From assembly GCF_002895005.1 (NCBI RefSeq), contig NZ_POWF01000006.1, positions 62,001-126,000 of the forward strand: DNA of 64,000 bases, in the 5' to 3' direction. Below are positions 52,616 to 61,051 of this stretch, piece by piece. The notes beneath the pieces were generated by a model. That model was given only the letters and a program-made list of their open reading frames with translations. It was not told the origin of the DNA and made no database searches. Both the position numbers and the translations under genes were made by a program. Positions within the stretch are counted from its first letter, which is position 1. Each line of letters begins with the position of its first letter. Origin of the DNA: Hanstruepera neustonica (GTDB lineage: Bacteria > Bacteroidota > Bacteroidia > Flavobacteriales > Flavobacteriaceae).

Positions 52616-55600
52616 TTATTTTTTGTAGAATTTAGCATACTTGCGATATGCCAAAATACCCAGTATAGCAACAATTCCAAAAGCAATAGCAATGAATTTA
52701 ACACTCACTATCTGGTCGCCACTGGCATAACTATGTAATCCTGCTAGGTAAAAATTCACACCAAAATAAGTCATCATTATGCTAGAAAACGCAACTATGG
52801 AAGCCAGATTAAATCCAAAACGACCTCGTAAACCTGGCACCAGGCGCATATGGATAACAAAGGCATAAATCATGATACTGATTAAAGCCCAAGTCTCTTT
52901 TGGATCCCAACCCCAATAACGCCCCCAACTTTCATTAGCCCACATACCGCCTAAAAAGTTTCCAATAGTGAGCATCACTAAACCGACTGTTAAGGCCATT
53001 TCATTAATAATGGTCAGTTCTTGGATATTATGCTGTAATCTTTGGTAATTATTTTTATTAGAAAAAATCATAAGCAACAAGACAACCACTCCCAGTATCA
53101 TGCCCAAGGTAAACGGTCCATAACTAGCCACAATAACCGCAACATGAATCATGAGCCAATAACTATCCAACACAGGTTGTAAGTTGGCAATAGCTGGATC
53201 CATCCAGTTCCAATGCGCAACCATCAATATCATGGAAGTTACAAATGCTGTAGAAGCTATAGTCAAATCACTTTTGCGCCCAAAAGCCAATCCAAAAAAC
53301 ATAGTGGCCCAGGCAACATAAATCATAGACTCATAGGCATCACTCCATGGAGCATGTCCGGAAATATACCAGCGAACAATTAAACCAACGGTGTGCAATA
53401 AAAACAAGCCCACAATCAGCCATTTAAAAACGGTAACGACTAGATTCAATGACTTACTTCTATGGTTGAATATTTGAATGATTAAAAACACAAACATGAG
53501 TGATCCCGCGTACAAATACCAGCTGAACAACTTTTTGAAAATATCATATTTATTATAGGCTATTTCAGTTTTTACCTTCTTTTCCGAAAGCATCACCTCA
53601 CTGCCATATTTGTTTTGGGTTTTGGTGAAGGACTCCAATATCTCATTAACCTGGCTATAGTCTCCAGACTTTTTAGCCATATTGAGGGTCATTAAATAGG
53701 CACTGAATCCGTTGTTTATAAAGTTGCCGTATAACGTGTCTTTTATTTGCTCCCGATAGCCATCGCGACGAAACTCAATAGAAGATATCCATTTATTGTT
53801 TTCATCATCAGGGATTGGAAAAATACGCAAAGCATAGCCGTCGATCGTATTATACAATAAATTAACACGCTGGTCGGTTTCCTTAAATTCTTTCTGGAAA
53901 CCATTGGGTATTTGTGCTTTGTAGGCTTCTTCCAAATAAGGTGCCAGTTTGTAATTCCCTTCAGGTGTAAAGAAATCAACCAAAGCTACATACTTCTGAT
54001 CTTTTTCAACACCTATAAGGCTCCGAATAGAGTCCCCTTTTTTAGGCTTTAAATAAATAATAGGCACATTGTACCACAACAACGGACTTTCTTGAATGGA
54101 CAAGAACACTTGGTTTGCATCAAAGCCTTCATAAGTATCATGCTTACTTAATTTACGTAACATTTCAGAGGCGAACGTGTTAACTGGCATCATACGACCC
54201 CCAACATCCTGAATAACCAAATGTCCAAATTTATCAGCGTGGTCCTTTGGTGTGATGTTAGCCTTTAAGATAGAATCAATTTGTTCTTTGGAAGGTTTAC
54301 TGTGATCATGACCATCGTCGGCAGAATGCTGTTGCGCAAATCCTTGAAGTGCAAATGCTATAAACAAGACCGTCAATGTCTTGGCTTTTTTATCTTTTAC
54401 TTTTTCAAGTAATCGTTTTAAGTCTGCAAATCGGGAATTCTTATCAAACAGAATAGCCATCAATCCTAAATACAATAGAAAATATCCTATGTACGTTGTC
54501 CAGGTTCCCAACATATCATGATTTACAGAAAGCTTGGTCCCTTTTTCATCTGGATCAAAACCAGACTGAAAAAATCGATACCCTCTATGGTCCAAGATAT
54601 TATTCATGAAAATGCGATAATTGAAGTCGCCTTGTTCTTTATCTAAAACAGTCACCTCACTGGCAAACGCCGAATAACTCTTTTCGGTTCCTGGATATTT
54701 ATCGGCTATAAAGTCGTTCAACTTAACACTAAAAGGCAATTCCAATATTTTCGAACCATACTTCACGGCAATATCCAAGCCTCCTACAGTAACGACTTCA
54801 AAAGGCTTGCTGTAGCCTTGTCCTCCCAAAAGCCTGACACGTTTGGTCTCCCCATTTGAAGTCACCTTTAAAACAACCCCATCTTCATCCCCTTTTAACA
54901 GTTGGGATTTTTTAACAATGTCAAAAGTTCCTTTGATTACTGGTTTCGGAAAAACCAGTTGCATATTCCCAATGATGTAGCGCGAGCGCAACATTAATGG
55001 CTGGATACTATCTTTAACCAATTTACCGGTTTGACCGGTTGCCATAGTCATGTATTCCCCTTCAAACGGCGATTGAATAGTTAAAGATCCATCCTCATAC
55101 GTTAAGTTAACAGCACCTTTCACTTTCTTATTCAGTGAAAACAAAACATTGTGTAAACTTTGTACTTCACCAACTTTCAGAAAATGATTATGCGGAGCAC
55201 CACCTCCCGCTTCAACAAGCTTTAAATATTCCTCGCCTTCATCATTTGGCACAATATCTTTTTCTGCACTCGCAATAAACTTTTCCAATTCAAAAATAAC
55301 AGGCTGGCCGTTGTATGATTCAGTAATGGTCAGACTATTTTCCAAACGTGGTGAAAAATCTACTTCCTCTTCAACAATTTTACGTTGTGGCAAGCCATCA
55401 ATCATGTAGTCACCATCAATATAGGCAGTTATGTAAGTTTTTTGCGATAAAAAAGTGTTTTCAGTTTCGCCTTCACGAATTGCCATCATCCCTTCAAAGC
55501 CAATATAACGCGTAATTCCAGCGCCTAAAATGATTAAAATGAAAGATAGATGTAAAATAAGCGTGGCCCATTGCTCCTTTCTCCACAGGCGATACTTTTT

Positions 55601-55807
55601 GATGTTTCCCAAAAAATTGATTACAAAAAGTACCATTATACCCTCAAACCACCAAGTATTATATATCAGGTTACGTGTGTAAGGTGTTGGTGATGTTTCC
55701 TGCCCAGCATCCATAAAAGTACCAATAGCCATAGCAGCGGCAAAAGCAATAAATAAAATGGACGTTAAACGGGTGGAAAATAGAATTTTGGAGAGTTTAT
55801 TAAGCAT
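52616..55807 (-). CDS. ccsBA: Fused ResB-CcsA cytochrome c maturation protein
   Basis: 1063 aa from ATG 55807 (MLNKLSKILFSTRLTSILFI). The N-terminal half (1-470) is ResB/CcsB-like: three early membrane helices, a long periplasmic domain, and a fourth helix near 455 (GTWTTYIGYFLLYLGLMAILF). An extended periplasmic linker carries a His-rich stretch (HSADDGHDHSKPS, about 508-520). The C-terminal part (about 770-1063) is CcsA with several helices and the tryptophan-rich haem-handling motif ESWGRYWGWDPKETW. System II machinery for covalent haem attachment to periplasmic cytochromes c. Fused proteins of this type are known in Bacteroidota and epsilonproteobacteria. Confidence 0.92.
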   Translation of the reverse strand: MLNKLSKILFSTRLTSILFIAFAAAMAIGTFMDAGQETSPTPYTRNLIYNTWWFEGIMVLFVINFLGNIKKYRLWRKEQWATLILHLSFILIILGAGITRYIGFEGMMAIREGETENTFLSQKTYITAYIDGDYMIDGLPQRKIVEEEVDFSPRLENSLTITESYNGQPVIFELEKFIASAEKDIVPNDEGEEYLKLVEAGGGAPHNHFLKVGEVQSLHNVLFSLNKKVKGAVNLTYEDGSLTIQSPFEGEYMTMATGQTGKLVKDSIQPLMLRSRYIIGNMQLVFPKPVIKGTFDIVKKSQLLKGDEDGVVLKVTSNGETKRVRLLGGQGYSKPFEVVTVGGLDIAVKYGSKILELPFSVKLNDFIADKYPGTEKSYSAFASEVTVLDKEQGDFNYRIFMNNILDHRGYRFFQSGFDPDEKGTKLSVNHDMLGTWTTYIGYFLLYLGLMAILFDKNSRFADLKRLLEKVKDKKAKTLTVLFIAFALQGFAQQHSADDGHDHSKPSKEQIDSILKANITPKDHADKFGHLVIQDVGGRMMPVNTFASEMLRKLSKHDTYEGFDANQVFLSIQESPLLWYNVPIIYLKPKKGDSIRSLIGVEKDQKYVALVDFFTPEGNYKLAPYLEEAYKAQIPNGFQKEFKETDQRVNLLYNTIDGYALRIFPIPDDENNKWISSIEFRRDGYREQIKDTLYGNFINNGFSAYLMTLNMAKKSGDYSQVNEILESFTKTQNKYGSEVMLSEKKVKTEIAYNKYDIFKKLFSWYLYAGSLMFVFLIIQIFNHRSKSLNLVVTVFKWLIVGLFLLHTVGLIVRWYISGHAPWSDAYESMIYVAWATMFFGLAFGRKSDLTIASTAFVTSMILMVAHWNWMDPAIANLQPVLDSYWLMIHVAVIVASYGPFTLGMILGVVVLLLMIFSNKNNYQRLQHNIQELTIINEMALTVGLVMLTIGNFLGGMWANESWGRYWGWDPKETWALISIMIYAFVIHMRLVPGLRGRFGFNLASIVAFSSIMMTYFGVNFYLAGLHSYASGDQIVSVKFIAIAFGIVAILGILAYRKYAKFYKK

Positions 55808-55903
55808 AGTATGAGACTCTAAAATTGGGTCGTGCAAATTTAAGGCTTTTTGTTTAGTTAGAGGTCATTAAGCTATTCGAAATGTTTGTTAAAATTCAGC
55901 TAA

Positions 55904-56302
55904 TTATTGCCTGGCCTCAAATATCTTTAAATATAGAAAAGTACCCATTTTTCTTGCTCTTCGTTTGGCATTATCGGCTATCTCACCCTCAAACAGTTCA
56001 TCAATTGTTTGATACCACAAATTAAGCCATATTCCAAAATGAAGTTCCGTGATTTGGTGATTGTGATCCTTATCAACTTTTACATGGACTTCCAAAGGAT
56101 CTCCCAAATACTTTTCAGGCAACTTTCTGGTCATAAACAGGCTGGTCTCCCAAAAGGTGGTTAATCGGTCTATATGTGCATCCCAATCCGATATAATGGG
56201 CAGAAAAAATGGCCCCAACAAATCATCTTGCTTCACTTTATCATAAAATGAAGATACCAATAAATGAACATCATTACGGGTTTGGATATCTTTTTTTACC
56301 AT
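55904..56302 (-). CDS. Group III truncated haemoglobin
   Basis: 132 aa, single globin domain. FYDKVKQDDLLGPFFLP at helix B/C, HIDRLTTFWETSLFM at helix E, and LHFGIWLNLWYQTIDELF at helix F/G with the proximal His are typical of group III (trHbP) globins. Probably binds oxygen or NO, or serves redox chemistry. A TATCTTTG box lies 8-15 bases before the ATG on this strand (complement of 56310-56317), again pointing to a very short 5' UTR, though the -33 box is weak. Next to the cytochrome maturation gene. Confidence 0.9.
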   Translation of the reverse strand: MVKKDIQTRNDVHLLVSSFYDKVKQDDLLGPFFLPIISDWDAHIDRLTTFWETSLFMTRKLPEKYLGDPLEVHVKVDKDHNHQITELHFGIWLNLWYQTIDELFEGEIADNAKRRARKMGTFLYLKIFEARQ

Positions 56303-56363
56303 ATCATTACAAAGATACTGTTTGTTACTTTTATATCATGCCATACTTACTTATTTTAGCATC

Positions 56364-57158
56364 ATGATAAAAGTTTGTCTGTTAGGAGCTGGCAATGTCG
56401 CTACACATCTTTATAAGGCCTTCAAAAGTGCCCAGGATGTCCATATCGTTCAATGGTATAATAGGGATTTAAAAAAGATATCGACATATAAGAATGATGT
56501 GACTATTATTGATGATATATCAAAATTATCAGAGGCCGATATATATATAATTGCCGTTAGCGACGATGCTATTTCAACATTATCAACTACGCTTCCTTTT
56601 GAAAATAGACTAGTAGCACATACATCAGGCAGTGTGAATATTCATGATTTGGATAAAAAAAATAGACGCGGTGTGTTCTATCCGCTTCAAACATTTTCAA
56701 AAGAGGTGCCTATTGATTTTAATGAGATCCCAATTTGTTTGGAAGCTCTGGATAAAAACGATTTAGATATTTTAACCCATTTAGCAGAAGCCATTGGAAG
56801 TACATGGTACAAAATAAGCACCGAACAACGCCAAACGCTTCATGTAGCCGCCGTGTTTGTGAATAATTTTACGAACCAGCTGTACCGAATAGCCCATGAA
56901 ATCAGTGATGCCAAAAACATCAATTTTGAAATTTTAAAACCCCTGATCTCGGAGACTGCTAAAAAAATTCAAGAAGTATCACCCTATATGGCACAAACAG
57001 GGCCAGCGAAACGCAACGATAAAAAAACCATCAAAAAGCATCTGAAACTTCTTGAAAAGGAAAACCATAAAGCTATTTATGAACTTCTTACGGAATCCAT
57101 AAAAAAAACACACGGTGTTTCATCTCCGCCAAGAACCAGAAAAGAAAAAAGCAAATAA
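56364..57158 (+). CDS. Rossmann-fold DUF2520 oxidoreductase-like protein
   Basis: 264 aa from ATG 56364 (MIKVCLLGAGNVATHL); an upstream ATG at 56322 adds 14 atypical residues. N-terminal NAD(P)-binding fold with GAGNVATHL (GxGxxA type), then DIYIIAVSDDAIS and VAHTSGSVNIHDL as in pyrroline-5-carboxylate reductase/ketopantoate-like enzymes, and a C-terminal helical DUF2520 domain (HVAAVFVNNFTNQLY...). Followed 3 bases later by a KdsC-type phosphatase, then UbiA and Maf genes, a cluster order I recall as common in Flavobacteriia. Reaction unknown. Confidence 0.85.
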   Translation: MIKVCLLGAGNVATHLYKAFKSAQDVHIVQWYNRDLKKISTYKNDVTIIDDISKLSEADIYIIAVSDDAISTLSTTLPFENRLVAHTSGSVNIHDLDKKNRRGVFYPLQTFSKEVPIDFNEIPICLEALDKNDLDILTHLAEAIGSTWYKISTEQRQTLHVAAVFVNNFTNQLYRIAHEISDAKNINFEILKPLISETAKKIQEVSPYMAQTGPAKRNDKKTIKKHLKLLEKENHKAIYELLTESIKKTHGVSSPPRTRKEKSK

Positions 57159-57161
57159 AGC

Positions 57162-57692
57162 ATGGAAGATAAAAGCTACAAAGAATACCTAAAACACATT
57201 ACGACCTTTATATTTGATATAGATGGTGTTTTGACCGATGGCACAGTCATGGTTACCACATCAGGAGACATGTTGCGCACTATGAATATTAAAGATGGTT
57301 ATGCCCTAAAAACGGCAGTTGATAAAGGCTATAACATTTGTGTCATTTCCGGGGGTTCCAACGAAGGTGTTCGGGTTCGGTTGAACGGTTTAGGTGTTAC
57401 CGATGTATTTTTAGGTGCTCATAACAAAATCGAACAATTAAATACCTACGCGACTTCCAAAGACATCGATTTAAAAAATGTCCTGTATATGGGAGACGAT
57501 ATTCCCGATTTACCCGTTATGAAATTGGTTGGTTTGCCCACCTGCCCTCAAGATGCTGTTCCAGAAATTAAGGCTATTTCAAAATACGTGTCACATAAAA
57601 ATGGTGGTAAAGGCGCCGCACGCGATGTTATTGAACAAGTCCTCAAAGTCCAAGACAAATGGCTAGATAGCTTTGATGCTAAATACGATTAA
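57162..57692 (+). CDS. KdsC-type HAD phosphatase (KDO-8-phosphate phosphatase-like)
   Basis: 176 aa HAD-IIIA protein without cap domain. Motif I FDIDGVLTDG (nucleophile Asp at about 19, acid at 21), motif II VISGGSNEG, motif III Lys region, and motif IV YMGDDIPDLPVM. Length and the GVLTDG signature match KdsC, which dephosphorylates KDO-8-phosphate for lipopolysaccharide core synthesis. Other sugar-phosphate substrates cannot be excluded. Co-transcribed with the DUF2520 gene (3-base gap). Confidence 0.85.
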   Translation: MEDKSYKEYLKHITTFIFDIDGVLTDGTVMVTTSGDMLRTMNIKDGYALKTAVDKGYNICVISGGSNEGVRVRLNGLGVTDVFLGAHNKIEQLNTYATSKDIDLKNVLYMGDDIPDLPVMKLVGLPTCPQDAVPEIKAISKYVSHKNGGKGAARDVIEQVLKVQDKWLDSFDAKYD

Positions 57693-57699
57693 CCCATGA

Positions 57700-57770
57700 A
57701 TCATCATACCATTACTTAATTAAATCATTGTCTCATTAACTCATTATCACATTAACCCATTAACTCATTG
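57700..57770. repeat. Imperfect tandem CATTAACTCATT-type repeats
   Basis: The gap between the phosphatase and UbiA genes consists almost entirely of short repeated blocks (CATTAACTCATT, CACATTAACCCATT, CATTAACTCATT) with a period of about 9-10 bases. The last block runs into the UbiA start. No promoter consensus stands out. Confidence 0.6.
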
Positions 57771-58682
57771 AATATCTTAAACCTCATTCGCTGGAAAAAC
57801 CTTTTAATGATTGCCCTTGTGCAATACCTCATTAAATATACCTTATTGGTTCCTTTTGGAATTGATATAACACTCAATTGGTTTGGATTTTCCCTATTGG
57901 TATTGGCAACAGTAAGCATTGCTGCTGCTGGAAACATCATCAATGATATTTATGATATGGAAACTGATTCGATCAACAAGCCAGATGAAGTGATTGTTGG
58001 AAAAAGCATTTCTGAAAAAATGGCCTATAATCTATTTATAGGATTTAATGTTATTGGTGTTTTAGTTGGGTTTTATCTATCGCACCTGGTTGGAAGGAGT
58101 GGTTTCTTTGCAATTTTTGTCATCATCTCGGCGCTTCTCTATATCTATGCTAGTTACCTAAAACAAATGATGCTTATTGGTAATTTGGTAATTTCTGCAT
58201 TGGTTGCCATGAGCTTGATATTGGTGGGCTTATTCGAATTACTACCAGCCATTACACCACAAAATCAGGAAACCCAATTAACATTTTTCAAGATTATTTT
58301 TGATTACGCGGTGGTTGCCTTTTTATTAAATCTGGTTCGCGAACTTATTAAAGACATACAGGATATTGATGGGGACCACAAAGCAGGTATGAATACCTTG
58401 CCCATTGCCATTGGGCGCGAACGCGCCACAAAAGTCGCATTTGGCATAGCCCTTATCCCACTATGCTTAGTGGTTTATTATGTGGTAACCTATCTCTATA
58501 AACAATCACTGGTAGTCCTCTATTTTCTCATTTTTATTGTGGCTCCATTAATCTATTTGATTATTAAATTATATACCGCTGAAACCAAACAGGACTTGAA
58601 AAAGTTGAGCAACCTAACCAAGCTCATTATGCTTTTTGGTGTAATCTCTTTGTTACTCTATAAATTTGTACTTTTAGATTAA
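57768..58682 (+). CDS. UbiA-family prenyltransferase
   Basis: 304 aa from a TTG at 57768 (MNILNLIRWKNL), preferred because this N-terminus is characteristic of flavobacterial relatives as I recall; the first ATG is at 57807 and would remove 13 residues. About eight membrane helices with the two Asp-rich prenyl-diphosphate sites: NDIYDMETDSINKPDE and DIQDIDGDHKAGMNTLP. Transfers a prenyl chain to an acceptor in the inner membrane. Such proteins are often labelled geranylgeranylglycerol-phosphate geranylgeranyltransferase, but the acceptor is not evident. Its stop overlaps the Maf gene start by one base. Confidence 0.9.
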   Translation: MNILNLIRWKNLLMIALVQYLIKYTLLVPFGIDITLNWFGFSLLVLATVSIAAAGNIINDIYDMETDSINKPDEVIVGKSISEKMAYNLFIGFNVIGVLVGFYLSHLVGRSGFFAIFVIISALLYIYASYLKQMMLIGNLVISALVAMSLILVGLFELLPAITPQNQETQLTFFKIIFDYAVVAFLLNLVRELIKDIQDIDGDHKAGMNTLPIAIGRERATKVAFGIALIPLCLVVYYVVTYLYKQSLVVLYFLIFIVAPLIYLIIKLYTAETKQDLKKLSNLTKLIMLFGVISLLLYKFVLLD

Positions 58683-59269
58683 TGTTACATCAAATTCTGA
58701 AAGACTATCACATTATTCTAGCTTCAGGTTCACCCAGAAGACAACAATTCTTTAAGGATTTAGGCCTCGATTTTGAAGTGCGATTAAAACCCTTAAAAGA
58801 AGAATATCCTAATAGATTAAAACATTTTGAGATCAGTGATTATTTAGCCCAATTAAAAGCACTACCATTTAAAGACGAATTAAAACCACATGAAATCCTA
58901 ATTACCAGCGATACCATTGTTTGGCATAATCATGAGGCCTTAGGCAAGCCCACGTCACATGAGCATGCAGTGAATATGATAAAATCATTAAGTGGTTCAA
59001 CCCACGAAGTCATTACATCGATTTGCTTTACAACCCAACAAATTCAAAAGACGGTAAATGCGATTACTAAAGTGACTTTTAAAAACCTAACCAATTCAGA
59101 AATAGATTATTACATAGAAACATGTAAACCTTTTGATAAGGCCGGCGCATACGGCATTCAAGAATGGATAGGGCAAATTGGCATCACAAAAATCGAAGGC
59201 TCCTATTTCAATGTTGTTGGCCTTCCCACCCATTTGGTTTACGACACATTGCAGTCATTAATTTCATAA
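58682..59269 (+). CDS. maf: Maf-family nucleoside triphosphate pyrophosphatase
   Basis: 195 aa. ILASGSPRRQQFF (14-26) is the Maf signature loop; TSDTIVWHN holds the catalytic Asp, then LGKPTSHEHAVNMIKSLSGSTHEVITS and AGAYGIQEWIGQIGITKIEGSYFNVVGLP, both family hallmarks. Hydrolyses non-canonical or modified nucleotides (dTTP/UTP-type or m7GTP-type) in the cytoplasm. The subtype is not resolved. ATG overlaps the UbiA stop (TAATG), so the two are translationally coupled. Confidence 0.93.
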   Translation: MLHQILKDYHIILASGSPRRQQFFKDLGLDFEVRLKPLKEEYPNRLKHFEISDYLAQLKALPFKDELKPHEILITSDTIVWHNHEALGKPTSHEHAVNMIKSLSGSTHEVITSICFTTQQIQKTVNAITKVTFKNLTNSEIDYYIETCKPFDKAGAYGIQEWIGQIGITKIEGSYFNVVGLPTHLVYDTLQSLIS

Positions 59270-59341
59270 TTAGAAGTTAATAAGTTTATATTTTAAGAGG
59301 TTTCTGTAGTATCTTTACAAATAAAATCCAGAACAATATTC

Positions 59342-59872
59342 ATGTTTTTAGAAACCTACCAATCAGAATTAATTATTAGCGCCTCACTGCTAGTTTTATT
59401 GTTTATAATTCGTGCAATTGCCAATACAATTATTAAAAAAATAGGCAGGAAATCGGGTATTAATGAGGCTCGTATTCATTTAATATGCCGTTACGCAACG
59501 GTAACACTGTTTCTCATTTGGTTGCTTTTAGAAACCTTTATTTTTGGCGCAGAACTAAAAGACTTGGCACTGGTATTTTCATCAGTATTTGCAGTAATCG
59601 GTATTGCTTTATTTGCTATTTGGTCTATTTTAAGCAATATCACCTCAGGCGTTATTATGTTTTTCTCCTTTCCTTACAAAGTAGGTGACAAAATTCAAAT
59701 TCACGATAAAGATTTCCCAATAGAAGCCATTATTGAAGACATTAGGGCATTTCAATTACATTTACGCCAAGATAACGGAGATTTAGTAACCTATCCCAAC
59801 AACCTAATCCTTCAAAAGGCGGTCACCCTAGTTGAAAAAGATGCCATTGATGAAGGCGCTGATGCCATTTAG
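59342..59872 (+). CDS. Small MscS-family mechanosensitive channel
   Basis: 176 aa. Three membrane helices (about 8-28, 47-70 and 75-105), the third being the glycine/alanine-rich pore helix FAVIGIALFAIWSILSNITSGVIMFF. Then the start of the beta domain (YKVGDKIQIHDKDFPIEAIIEDI and TYPNNLILQKAV). The C-terminal alpha/beta vestibule of full MscS (286 aa in E. coli) is missing. A naturally short form is more likely than truncation, because the C-terminus ends cleanly and the reading frame is undamaged. Confidence 0.85.
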   Translation: MFLETYQSELIISASLLVLLFIIRAIANTIIKKIGRKSGINEARIHLICRYATVTLFLIWLLLETFIFGAELKDLALVFSSVFAVIGIALFAIWSILSNITSGVIMFFSFPYKVGDKIQIHDKDFPIEAIIEDIRAFQLHLRQDNGDLVTYPNNLILQKAVTLVEKDAIDEGADAI

Positions 59873-59898
59873 AAAATTTTGTCGTAAATTTCTGTTCT

Positions 59899-60966
59899 AT
59901 GGGAAAAAAGAGAACAACTAAATACAAAAAGCACATCGGGCAAGTTCCAGGAGCCATTATCTATACTGGCGAAAAAACAGCTCAAAAGTTATTTATCGAG
60001 TCTTTTGACTACACAGAAACTACCATCAATGAACAGGAACTGACCAATATTGAAGATGTCTTTAGCTACAAAAGCACAGAATCCACAACATGGATCAATA
60101 TCAACGGACTTAATTACATAGACGAAATTGAAAAAATAGGTAATCACTATGATTTACACCCATTAATTCTGGAAGATATTGTAAACACCTCCCAACGTCC
60201 TAAAATTGATGAATATGAGGATTACATTTTCATAATCCTCAAAATGCTCTACTACGATAAAGATGAAAACATTGTATCAGAACAGGTAAGCTTGGTACTG
60301 GGCGATAATTATGTACTCACTTTTCAAGAATCAGAAGGCGATGTATTTGATACTGTTCGTGACCGACTGCGTCAAGCTAAAGGCCGCATTCGCAATTTAG
60401 GTTCCGATTATCTGTTGTATGCCCTCATAGATGCCGTTGTGGATCACTACTACATTGTCAATGAAACGATGGGTAATAAAGTAGAAGATCTGGAAGATAT
60501 GCTTTTTGAAGGCGTAATCAAGGAAAACCTTAACAAACAGGTACTCGATCTTAAAAAAGAACTCCTCAAAGTCCGCAGAGTCATTTTCCCGCTTCGTGAA
60601 ATCATTAGCCGCGTTGAAAAAAGCGACCACAAGCTCATCAAAAAGAAAACCATTCAGTTCTATCGTGATATTTATGACCATATCATCCAACTGTCCGATA
60701 CCATTGATATTTATCGCGAAATGATATTCAGCTTAATGGATATGTACATGACCTCCATAAGCAACAAAATGAACGAAGTCATGAAGGTATTGACCATTAT
60801 GGCAACCATCTTCATTCCACTCACATTCATTGCAGGTATCTACGGTATGAATTTCGACCACATGCCAGAACTCCATTATCAGTATAGCTACTACATATTA
60901 TGGGCCGTAATGATTGCAGTCTTTTTAGGAATGCTCTATTATTTCAAAAGAAAAAAATGGCTTTAA
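59899..60966 (+). CDS. corA: CorA-type magnesium/cobalt transporter
   Basis: 355 aa. Large cytoplasmic N-terminal domain (TWININGLNYIDEIEKIGNHYDLHPLILEDIVNTSQRPKIDEYEDYIFIILKML), a long helix, and two C-terminal membrane helices with the signature IYGMNFDHMPE (GMN near 316-318) and basic tail KRKKWL. Homopentameric Mg2+ channel of the inner membrane. About 25 bases after the MscS gene, so the two probably share a transcript. Confidence 0.95.
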   Translation: MGKKRTTKYKKHIGQVPGAIIYTGEKTAQKLFIESFDYTETTINEQELTNIEDVFSYKSTESTTWININGLNYIDEIEKIGNHYDLHPLILEDIVNTSQRPKIDEYEDYIFIILKMLYYDKDENIVSEQVSLVLGDNYVLTFQESEGDVFDTVRDRLRQAKGRIRNLGSDYLLYALIDAVVDHYYIVNETMGNKVEDLEDMLFEGVIKENLNKQVLDLKKELLKVRRVIFPLREIISRVEKSDHKLIKKKTIQFYRDIYDHIIQLSDTIDIYREMIFSLMDMYMTSISNKMNEVMKVLTIMATIFIPLTFIAGIYGMNFDHMPELHYQYSYYILWAVMIAVFLGMLYYFKRKKWL

Positions 60967-61051
60967 AGTGCTTGTTTCGTTAAAGAAACTTTAAAACCCA
61001 ACCCTTCCCTACTTTACTTTATTATATTTGGCTCTAGCTAACCACGTTATT

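Noticed and set aside
59342-59872. Truncated mscS pseudogene
   Set aside because: The frame is clean, the pore helix and start of the beta domain are intact, and no remnant of the missing C-terminus follows. Short MscS-like proteins exist.
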